7,753 nt of DNA from contig JAGWTX010000097.1 in NCBI GenBank assembly GCA_028875955.1, positions 1 through 7,753 of the forward strand, written 5' to 3'. A model generated the notes under the pieces. That model was not told the origin of the DNA. It searched no databases and saw only the letters and a list, made by a program, of their open reading frames with translations. Numbering within the stretch: the first letter of the stretch is position 1; each line of letters starts with the position of its first letter. The position numbers and the translations under genes were made by a program. The stretch is from Bacteroidota bacterium (GTDB lineage: Bacteria > Bacteroidota > Bacteroidia > Chitinophagales > Chitinophagaceae). Below are positions 1 to 5,465 of the stretch, piece after piece.

Positions 1-4
1 CTGT

Positions 5-595
5 CTAAGGCTGCAAACCAAATACACTTACCTGTTTACCCTGGTCAAATGCATGTTGTCTTCGCAACAAAACCAGTTCATTTACATCAAAGGATGTGTC
101 GAACCTTTTTTGTGCATATTCCTTTTCTGCACTTCGATAGACAGGTTCGGACAGGGCTTCGGCAATGACCAGATGCGGACGGATCTCTGCCTGAACGGAA
201 GGACAACCATAACTTTTGATATAGGGGTCCAGGATCTGCATCTCCCGGGCCAATTCCTGGAAGGGTCGGTGGTCCCTGACCTGCAGGTAAATCGTATGTG
301 AAGGGAATCCATTGTATTTCTCAAGATTCACCCTGAATTTTTTCTGTACGCTGATAATGCGGTGTATCCAGCGGAACAGGGTGGCTTCCATTTCCTCCAT
401 TGCCGTAAAACCTACCACCCTGATCCCGGGTTTTTTATCCTGAACCGGAACTGTCGCATAGGTTTCTGCAAACCGGTTCCTTTCTTCCTTCACCCATTGC
501 GTTACTTTTTCCGGTGTTTGCACCACCAGTGAATAGGCGTACAAACTATCTGAACCCTGGCTGATCGTCCTGCCTGAAACCGATACTGTTTCCAT
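5..595 (-). CDS. 2H phosphoesterase / 2'-5' RNA ligase-like protein
   Basis: This 196-residue cytoplasmic protein resembles the 2H phosphoesterase superfamily, whose members hydrolyse or form 2',3'-cyclic or 2'-5' phosphodiester bonds in RNA or nucleotides using two histidine motifs. The two motifs are visible as H100-T-I-Y (inside FPSHTIYLQV) and H141-L-V-I (inside RPHLVIAE), about 40 residues apart as expected for the two halves of the fold. Both deviate from the usual H-x-T/S-x pattern: the first has Thr at +1 rather than +2, and the second has Val where Thr or Ser is usual. Activity is therefore uncertain. There is no signal peptide or membrane segment. The ATG at 595 opens right after an AT-rich region and no longer in-frame start is evident. 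It is transcribed away from the umuDC-like operon, so the two may share the control region between them. The substrate cannot be told from sequence. Confidence 0.75.
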   Translation of the reverse strand: METVSVSGRTISQGSDSLYAYSLVVQTPEKVTQWVKEERNRFAETYATVPVQDKKPGIRVVGFTAMEEMEATLFRWIHRIISVQKKFRVNLEKYNGFPSHTIYLQVRDHRPFQELAREMQILDPYIKSYGCPSVQAEIRPHLVIAEALSEPVYRSAEKEYAQKRFDTSFDVNELVLLRRQHAFDQGKQVSVFGLQP

Positions 596-668
596 AAATA
601 AATTTTAGACTGATAATGAATTTAGCATAAATTTACTAAATAAATTAGCATTTCAAAATTTTTGTTTT
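596..668. promoter_or_regulatory. Divergent promoter region with direct repeats
   Basis: This 73-bp, very AT-rich gap separates the starts of the 2H gene (minus) and the umuD-like gene (plus). It holds a 10-bp direct repeat with 9 matches, AATTTAGCAT at 619-628 and AAATTAGCAT at 642-651, spaced 23 bp or about two helical turns. Between them lies the short palindrome TAAATTTA at 628-635, loosely flanked by TTTAG (621-625) and CTAAA (636-640). At 654-664 a near-palindrome, CAAAATTTTTG, offers a one-mismatch match to the Bacteroidota -7 element TAnnTTTG on each strand. The plus-strand copy ends 4 nt before the ATG, which would give a nearly leaderless umuD message. A shared damage-responsive operator is possible. 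AT-rich DNA makes such matches by chance, so binding is unproven. Confidence 0.4.
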
Positions 669-1103
669 ATGGATGAAGAACAAGGCTACCGGGCAAATTA
701 TCAGGGAACCAAACAATATGACCAATGGAAAATCCCCACCGCCAACGCTACCGGTTTTGGAGCAGCTGCCGATGATTTTATGGAACGGGGCATCGACCTG
801 AATGAAGAATTGATCCGCAACAAACCGGCAACATTTTTCTTTCGGATGAATAGCGACGCCATGATCGATGCCGGTATCTATTCCGGTGATATTTTGGTTG
901 TGGACAGAAGCATTCGTGCGGTAAGTGGAAAAATCATCGTTGCCATTGAAAACGGCGAATTGCTGGTAAGAAGATTACAAATAAACATAAAGGGTGCAAC
1001 CCTGTTGTCAGAAAATAAAAAATATGGCAATATCCAGATCGCCGAATTCAGTAATTATATCGTATGGGGTGTAGTAACCTATTCGATACACCAGTTTTCC
1101 TGA
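669..1103 (+). CDS. umuD: UmuD-like S24 protein, catalytic dyad lost
   Basis: This 144-residue protein is the UmuD partner of the pol V-type polymerase encoded next. It aligns without gaps to E. coli UmuD (recalled sequence) from the cleavage-site region, T28-G29 here versus Cys24-Gly25, through IDLNEELI, MIDAGI, GDILVVD and the VRRL strand. UmuD normally cuts its own N-terminal arm on RecA filaments using Ser60 and Lys97. The equivalent positions here are Ala64 (codon GCC at 858-860, in NSDAMID) and Arg101 (AGA at 969-971, in ELLVRRL). With both dyad residues replaced, self-cleavage should be impossible, while the fold-defining residues remain. Length is normal (UmuD is 139 residues) and there is no DNA-binding domain, so it is not LexA. 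The next start is 27 nt downstream, which indicates one operon. It may act as a structural UmuC subunit. The family call is firm; the loss of activity is inferred from residues. Confidence 0.88.
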   Translation: MDEEQGYRANYQGTKQYDQWKIPTANATGFGAAADDFMERGIDLNEELIRNKPATFFFRMNSDAMIDAGIYSGDILVVDRSIRAVSGKIIVAIENGELLVRRLQINIKGATLLSENKKYGNIQIAEFSNYIVWGVVTYSIHQFS

Positions 1104-1130
1104 CAGTATTTTATACAAGAACCTCAAACC

Positions 1131-2411
1131 ATGCGCGCCATTGTTGACTGTAACAGTTTTTATTGCTCCTGTGAACGTTTGTTCCAGCCTCATCTGGCCA
1201 ACAAACCTGTGGTGGTACTGAGTAATAATGACGGCTGTATCATTTCCCGCACAGATGAAGCCAAACAATTGGGCATTGAAATGGCCGGGCCCTATTTTAT
1301 GGCAAAGCCCCTGATCGAAAAATACGGGGTTACCACATTTTCCTCCAACTATACACTGTATGGAGACCTGAGCTGGCGTGTGATGGAAACCCTGCGGAAA
1401 CTGCTGCCACCCGGAACAGTGGAAGTCTATTCGGTGGATGAATCCTTTCTCGATGTATCGCATATCCCGGTAAAGGAACTCACAGATTTTTCGCGCTATC
1501 TCAGGGAAACCATTGAGCAATGGACCGGTATCCAGGTATCCATCGGAGTGGCTCCCACCAAGGTGCTCAGCAAAATTGCCAACCGTTTATCTAAAAAAAA
1601 TAAAGCGGCCACCCATTGTGTACTTGTCCTGGATACACCGAAAAAAATCGAACAGGCATTGGAAAGAACCCCTATCGGGGATGTCTGGGGTATCGGCCGG
1701 CAGTATGCGGAAAAATTGCGGAACATGCAGCTTTTTACCGCACGTGACCTGAGTTTACAAGATCCTTCCTGGGGAAATAAATATCTGGGCGGGGTAACAG
1801 GTGCCCGGCTCATCCGTGAACTCAGGGGGATCGAAAGCATTCAAATGCAGGAAGCACTGGTTACAAAAAAAATGATTGCCACCACCCGCATGTTCGGTTC
1901 CCAGGTTACCGAAATAAAAGACATCAGGGAAGCGGTGGCCACCTATATTTCAAGGGCCGCGGAAAAACTGAGAAGACAGAAATCTGCCGCCAGCACCCTG
2001 TATGTATTTGTGGTTCCCAAAGAACCTTCTACCCCGGATAAGTTCAGACATGGATCTTCCGTAGGCGGTTACACAAATCTTCCGGTAGCCACTTCCCTTA
2101 CCCAGGAACTTATCAAACCCGGCATGGAACTGGTGGAAAAACTTTTTGAAAAAGGCAGGATCTATAAAAAAGCCGGCGTCATATTGAGTGGGATTGTTCC
2201 GGAAAATACCATACAGGGCAACCTTTTCCATGCACCGGCTGAAAACAAAAATCAACGGCTCATGCATATGATCGACAATGTCAATTTCGCCATGCGGGAT
2301 GATATTCTCAAATTTGCCTCCTCCGGTACCACCCGTAACTGGAAAATGCGACAGGAACTGCGCAGTCCCCGTTATACAACCCGCTGGGATGAACTCTATG
2401 CAGTGAAATAA
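1131..2411 (+). CDS. umuC: Y-family translesion DNA polymerase, UmuC type
   Basis: This 426-residue protein is the catalytic subunit of a DNA polymerase V-like enzyme that copies across damaged bases with low fidelity. The palm motifs are intact: D6 in DCNSFY with the steric-gate position Y11, SNNDGCIISR at 31-40, and the metal-binding D103-E104 in SVDESFLD. A helix-hairpin-helix thumb region follows near residues 180-230 (VWGIGRQYAEKL), then the little-finger domain and a sliding-clamp binding motif QGNLF at 362-366, matching the place and form of the E. coli UmuC clamp motif. The C-terminus SPRYTTRWDEL is typical for UmuC, as opposed to DinB. Length agrees with E. coli UmuC (422). It lies 27 nt behind the umuD-like gene, with no clear Shine-Dalgarno. 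The polymerase looks fully functional, which contrasts with its protease-dead partner. Confidence in family is very high. Confidence 0.96.
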   Translation: MRAIVDCNSFYCSCERLFQPHLANKPVVVLSNNDGCIISRTDEAKQLGIEMAGPYFMAKPLIEKYGVTTFSSNYTLYGDLSWRVMETLRKLLPPGTVEVYSVDESFLDVSHIPVKELTDFSRYLRETIEQWTGIQVSIGVAPTKVLSKIANRLSKKNKAATHCVLVLDTPKKIEQALERTPIGDVWGIGRQYAEKLRNMQLFTARDLSLQDPSWGNKYLGGVTGARLIRELRGIESIQMQEALVTKKMIATTRMFGSQVTEIKDIREAVATYISRAAEKLRRQKSAASTLYVFVVPKEPSTPDKFRHGSSVGGYTNLPVATSLTQELIKPGMELVEKLFEKGRIYKKAGVILSGIVPENTIQGNLFHAPAENKNQRLMHMIDNVNFAMRDDILKFASSGTTRNWKMRQELRSPRYTTRWDELYAVK

Positions 2412-2449
2412 CCGGAAATTGAGTAATTTAATTTGTCTAACTGCAAAGC

Positions 2450-4003
2450 ATGAAAAAAAATATCTTCTGGCTAAGCTTACTCCTGCCCTGTCTTTTGTCT
2501 GCCCAGCAGCATCCCAATATTCTATATATCATGAGCGATGACCATGATGCCAATGCCATCAGCGCCTATAATAAAAACCTGGTGCAAACGCCGAACATTG
2601 ACAGGATCGCCAATGAAGGGATGCTGTTCAACCGGTCATTTGTGGGGAACTCTCTCTGCGGACCTGCCAGAGCGAGTATCATCACAGGGCTCTTTTCACA
2701 CAAAAACGGGTTCAGGGACAACCTTTCCAAATTTGACCCTTCACAGGTTACGCTCCCCAAACTTTTACAGAAATCGGGATATGAAACTGCCATTATCGGC
2801 AAATGGCACCTGGTGAGTTATCCCACCGGATTTGATTACTGGAATATCCTGCCAGGGCAGGGTCAGTATTATGAGCCATCCATGATCAACATGCAGGGGG
2901 ATACCAGTGTGCAGCATGGCTATGCTACCGATGTGATAACGAATACGGCCCTGCAATGGCTGAAGGGAAGAAACAACACAACGAAACCCTTTTTCCTCAT
3001 GCTGCACCACAAAGCGCCCCATCGGTATTTTTTTCCCAAACTAAAATACCTGCAGCAGTTCCATACCCGAACTTTTCCGGAACCGGCCAGTCTCTATATA
3101 GATACTGCAGGAAGAGGAACAGCCTGGCGTTTACAAACCATGAGTATTTTACCCGATATGAAATTATCCAGCGATCTGAAAGTGGACCCCAGCTACCTGA
3201 TGGATATTCCCTGGTTACGGCCAGACCCGTCTGAAATAAAATATTATCAGGCCATTATCAGAAGAATCCCTGCAGAACAGCGACAGGCCATCCTGGATAT
3301 CTATAAGGAAAGAGGGGAAATCATACAAAAGCTGCGTCCTTCCGGCAGAGAGTTGCTGAAATGGAAATACCAATGGTATATGCAGGATTACCTGGCTTGC
3401 GTGGCTTCTGTGGATGAGAACATTGGCAAAGTGCTGGATTACCTGGATCAGAGCGGACTGGCCAAAAACACATTGGTGGTCTATACTTCTGATCAGGGTT
3501 TTTACTTGGGGCAAAATGGTTGGTTTGACAAAAGATGGATGTATGATATCTCCATGCGTTCGCCCTTGCTGATCAGATGGCCCGGTCATATCAAACCCGG
3601 CACCCAGACCAATGCCATGGTACAGAATATAGATTATGCCCCTACTTTTCTGGATATCACCGGGAACCCGGTTCCCAAAAATATGCAGGGTCTGAGTTTC
3701 AAAAACGTGTTGCAAAACCCAAAAGCCGTATTACCCAGGAAAAGTCTTTATTACCATTTTTATGAATTCCATTCCGATCACAGCGTGCTGCAACATGTGG
3801 GTGTCCGGACAGACCGGTACAAACTCATGTATTTCTATACGGTGGATGAATGGCAGTTATATGACCTGAAAAAAGACCCCGCCGAACTTACCAACCTGGC
3901 AAATGATCCTGCCCACCAGGCTGTACTGGCAGAGATGAAAAAGGAACTTATCCGGCAGCGGCAGCATTACGACGATCATGAGCCTGCCGGTGTGTTACAT
4001 TGA
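2450..4003 (+). CDS. Secreted S1-family sulfatase
   Basis: This 517-residue enzyme should hydrolyse sulfate esters, probably on a glycan, after export. A signal peptide spans about residues 1-18 (KK, then a hydrophobic stretch ending LLSA-QQ). Active-site elements are in order: metal ligands D30-D31 (MSDDHD), the formylglycine signature C70-G-P-A-R74, K118 and H120 in GKWHL, the HHKAPH cluster at 186-191, the second metal pair D348-Q349 in TSDQGFYLG, and K361 in WFDKRW. The C-terminal subdomain ends in the usual WQLYDLKKDPAE(L)TNLAND style. Cys at position 70 means it needs a formylglycine-generating or radical-SAM maturation enzyme, which is not in this window. It lies 38 nt after umuC with a weak -7-like TTAATTTG at 2428-2435, so it may be read from its own promoter. 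No SusC/SusD pair or glycoside hydrolase adjoins it. The sulfatase subfamily and substrate cannot be assigned by eye. Confidence 0.93.
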   Translation: MKKNIFWLSLLLPCLLSAQQHPNILYIMSDDHDANAISAYNKNLVQTPNIDRIANEGMLFNRSFVGNSLCGPARASIITGLFSHKNGFRDNLSKFDPSQVTLPKLLQKSGYETAIIGKWHLVSYPTGFDYWNILPGQGQYYEPSMINMQGDTSVQHGYATDVITNTALQWLKGRNNTTKPFFLMLHHKAPHRYFFPKLKYLQQFHTRTFPEPASLYIDTAGRGTAWRLQTMSILPDMKLSSDLKVDPSYLMDIPWLRPDPSEIKYYQAIIRRIPAEQRQAILDIYKERGEIIQKLRPSGRELLKWKYQWYMQDYLACVASVDENIGKVLDYLDQSGLAKNTLVVYTSDQGFYLGQNGWFDKRWMYDISMRSPLLIRWPGHIKPGTQTNAMVQNIDYAPTFLDITGNPVPKNMQGLSFKNVLQNPKAVLPRKSLYYHFYEFHSDHSVLQHVGVRTDRYKLMYFYTVDEWQLYDLKKDPAELTNLANDPAHQAVLAEMKKELIRQRQHYDDHEPAGVLH

Positions 4004-4086
4004 TACCGGTAATGGTACGGATGTTTCAATCAGGTTCATATCCAAAAAAATGTGAATCGGTAAAATATTATCCTACACCGTTCGTC

Positions 4087-4109
4087 TACCTCATTTAATG
4101 AATGAGGTA
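4087..4109 (+). promoter_or_regulatory. Hairpin enclosing the sigma-factor start codon
   Basis: A perfect 9-bp inverted repeat, TACCTCATT (4087-4095) and AATGAGGTA (4101-4109), flanks a 5-nt loop TAATG. The ATG of the ECF sigma gene (4098-4100) is inside that loop. In RNA this would present or bury the start codon; in DNA it could be an operator. If translation instead starts at the in-frame ATG at 4128, the hairpin lies in the leader 18 nt upstream. The repeat is directly visible; its function is inference. Confidence 0.5.
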
Positions 4110-4676
4110 CTTTCGATACCAACCCTTATGGCTGAAGCCCGTAAACGCAATATTACCGAGGTCATCAATACCTATAGCAAGCGGTTAATGGGTTTCATCC
4201 GCAAACGTGTGCCGAATGAGGCCGATGCGGAAGATATTTTACAGGACGTCTTTTACCAGTTTATCGGTACCAATAAACCCATTGAACAGCTGACAGCCTG
4301 GCTGTTTACCGTTACCCGTAACAAAATCACAGACCGTCAGCGGAAACACAAACCGGAATTGCTCGAAGACATCTATTCGGATGCAGACGGGGAAGCGGGC
4401 TTCGACTGGACCGATCTTTTCTTTGATAAATCAAATAACCCCGAAAACGAATACCTGCGTAACCTTTTCTGGGAGGCACTTTATACAGCACTGAATGAAC
4501 TCCCTCCGGAACAGAAAGAAGCATTTGTGCTCAATGAGATCGAAGGCGTGCCATTTAAGACCATGGCAGCACAGACCGGGGAAACCATCAATACCCTGCT
4601 TAGCCGCAAACGGTATGCGGTATTGCATCTGAGGGAAAGATTGGGCAGTTTGCGGGAAGCATTATTATTAACCTGA
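4098..4676 (+). CDS. ECF-type RNA polymerase sigma factor
   Basis: This 192-residue protein is a sigma-70 family factor with the two-domain ECF layout, directing RNA polymerase to a special promoter set. Region 2 covers about residues 22-85, with YSKRLMGFIRKRV, ADAEDILQDVFYQFI and WLFTVTRNKITDR. An acidic linker follows at about 88-118, and region 4 covers about 125-182, with LNELPPEQKEAFVLNEIEG and the helix-turn-helix TMAAQTGETINTLLSRKRYAV. The start at 4098 is preferred for length, but the in-frame ATG at 4128 (MAEARKRN) is a real alternative that loses nothing conserved. It begins 94 nt after the sulfatase and is followed after 11 nt by a membrane protein gene, with an HMA-like gene beyond. 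No FecR-type or zinc-binding anti-sigma factor and no TonB receptor adjoin it, so it does not look like the common Bacteroidota FecI/FecR arrangement. Its regulon is unknown. Confidence 0.93.
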   Translation: MNEVLSIPTLMAEARKRNITEVINTYSKRLMGFIRKRVPNEADAEDILQDVFYQFIGTNKPIEQLTAWLFTVTRNKITDRQRKHKPELLEDIYSDADGEAGFDWTDLFFDKSNNPENEYLRNLFWEALYTALNELPPEQKEAFVLNEIEGVPFKTMAAQTGETINTLLSRKRYAVLHLRERLGSLREALLLT

Positions 4677-4687
4677 AAATCGAAACC

Positions 4688-5044
4688 ATGAGCAAACAAT
4701 TCTGGGTAAAAAAAATAGTGGGCTATCTTATTCTGGCCTTTTGCCTGTTCGGATTTTTCAGCTTTGTGCTGATGTGGCTCTGGAACCATGTACTGGTGGA
4801 TGTGATGCCGGTTGCATCTGTCAGCTACTGGCAGGCTTTTGGCATTTTAATGATCAGTAAGATACTGTTCGGCGGATTTAAAAGCGAGTTTGACCGTCAT
4901 CGCGGGGGTCGCTGGAAAAAGGGGATGGAAGAAAAATGGCAATCGATGACTCCCGAAGAAAGAGAGAAAATAAAAGAAGAATGGAGAAATCGCTGCAGTG
5001 TATGGGGTAAAAAAGAAAATGGCCCCAAGGCAGGAACCGAATAA
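4688..5044 (+). CDS. Small two-helix membrane protein of the sigma operon
   Basis: This 118-residue protein belongs to no family I can name. Two transmembrane helices are visible, at about residues 10-32 (IVGYLILAFCLFGFFSFVLM and onward) and 48-64 (WQAFGILMISKILFGGF), joined by a short loop of about 15 residues. Positive charges at the N-terminus and directly after the second helix suggest that both ends are cytoplasmic. The C-terminal third (65-118) is highly charged and probably helical, including KWQSMTPEEREKIKEEW at 84-100. It starts 11 nt after the ECF sigma gene and ends 35 nt before an HMA-like gene, so the three are probably cotranscribed. A membrane protein with a cytoplasmic helical tail next to an ECF sigma factor could act as an atypical anti-sigma factor. 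That role is inference from position and topology, with no recognisable anti-sigma domain. Confidence 0.8.
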   Translation: MSKQFWVKKIVGYLILAFCLFGFFSFVLMWLWNHVLVDVMPVASVSYWQAFGILMISKILFGGFKSEFDRHRGGRWKKGMEEKWQSMTPEEREKIKEEWRNRCSVWGKKENGPKAGTE

Positions 5045-5079
5045 CCCGATAAGTTACTTTCAGATCAATCCACCCTTAT

Positions 5080-5295
5080 ATGGAGATTCTTATATTCAAA
5101 ACCAATCTCGACCAACCGGTATTACGCCAAAGAATAGCCCCATTCATGCAATCCATCCCCGGAATCAAAAGATGGAATATCGATATGGATGATTGTGATA
5201 ATGTATTGCGGATAGAAGCAGAAATGGTTACACCCCGAACCATCGAAACCCTGTTACAACAGGCAGGATATTTTTGTGAAGAGCTGAAAGACTGA
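5080..5295 (+). CDS. HMA-like small protein lacking the CxxC motif
   Basis: This 71-residue protein has the spacing and pattern of a ferredoxin-like heavy-metal-associated fold: strand MEILIFKT, helix PVLRQRIAPFMQSI, strand KRWNIDMD, strand NVLRIEAE, helix RTIETLLQQAG, strand YFCEEL. Metallochaperones of this fold bind copper or another metal through M-x-C-x-x-C after the first strand. Here that loop reads TNLDQP and has no cysteine. The two cysteines present (C39 and C66) are elsewhere. Classical metal transport is therefore unlikely, and protein-protein interaction or sensing is more plausible. It is the third gene of the ECF sigma/membrane-protein cluster, 35 nt after its neighbour. The start at 5080 fits the beginning of the first strand exactly. 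The fold call comes from pattern only and is moderately sure; the function is unknown. Confidence 0.72.
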   Translation: MEILIFKTNLDQPVLRQRIAPFMQSIPGIKRWNIDMDDCDNVLRIEAEMVTPRTIETLLQQAGYFCEELKD

Positions 5296-5330
5296 CCGAT
5301 AGCCCCCAAAATACGAACCGATGTTAGCAA

Positions 5331-5356
5331 ATGGGAAGCTCAGAGACACTTCCCAT
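5331..5356 (+). other. Perfect 8-bp inverted repeat after the sigma operon
   Basis: ATGGGAAG (5331-5338) and CTTCCCAT (5349-5356) form a perfect stem around a 10-nt loop, 35 nt after the HMA-like stop codon. No T-run follows, so it is not a typical intrinsic terminator, though it could stabilise the 3' end of the sigma-operon transcript. Its first three bases are the most upstream ATG of the carB-like reading frame, which is probably not used. Confidence 0.35.
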
Positions 5357-5403
5357 ATTCGCCATTTCACCCGAAACCCTTACCCACAAAGGATTTCAGA
5401 ATC

Positions 5404-5465
5404 TTTTTAAAAAAAAGGCGGCTAAATACCGCTGTAGCCCTAATTTTGCGCAATCCTTCGCAAAA
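5404..5465 (+). promoter_or_regulatory. Putative promoter and operator of the carB half gene
   Basis: TAATTTTG at 5441-5448 matches the Bacteroidota -7 consensus TAnnTTTG exactly and lies 17 nt before the ATG at 5466, giving a short leader. An A/T tract (T5A8, 5404-5416) lies upstream and could act like an UP element. I see no good -33 TTG. A perfect 7-bp dyad, TTTTGCG (5444-5450) and CGCAAAA (5459-5465) with an 8-nt spacer, overlaps the -7 element and abuts the start codon, as an operator would. Transcription from here would exclude the ATG at 5331. Confidence 0.45.

Noticed and set aside
621..640. TTTAG-N10-CTAAA as a canonical LexA box
   Set aside because: It matches neither the proteobacterial nor the Gram-positive SOS box, and Bacteroidota LexA sites are not known to me well enough to name it. 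It is kept only as a possible operator element.
1008..1520. 170-residue open frame on the minus strand over umuD/umuC
   Set aside because: It is fully antisense to two strongly recognisable genes and has low-complexity composition with no family resemblance.
1593..1872. A8 tracts in umuC (1593-1600 and 1865-1872) as programmed frameshift sites
   Set aside because: The zero frame continues through conserved UmuC sequence to a normal C-terminus and the shifted frames give nothing, so these are ordinary lysine runs.
3215..3715. 166-residue open frame on the minus strand within the sulfatase
   Set aside because: It is antisense to conserved sulfatase sequence including the DQG motif and resembles no family.
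4053..4088. Self-recognised ECF promoter (TGAATC and CGTCTA) upstream of the sigma gene
   Set aside because: The spacer would be 24 nt, too long for an ECF promoter (about 16-17), and the motifs are weak.
5080..5295. Copper chaperone (CopZ-type)
   Set aside because: The metal-binding M-x-C-x-x-C loop is absent; only the fold pattern remains.
5331..5465. Upstream 45 codons as the N-terminus of the carB half (start at 5331)
   Set aside because: The residues (GSSETLPIFAI and onward) match no part of CarB, and the stretch contains an inverted repeat, an A-tract and an exact -7 promoter element. The start at 5466 sits at the natural inter-domain linker.
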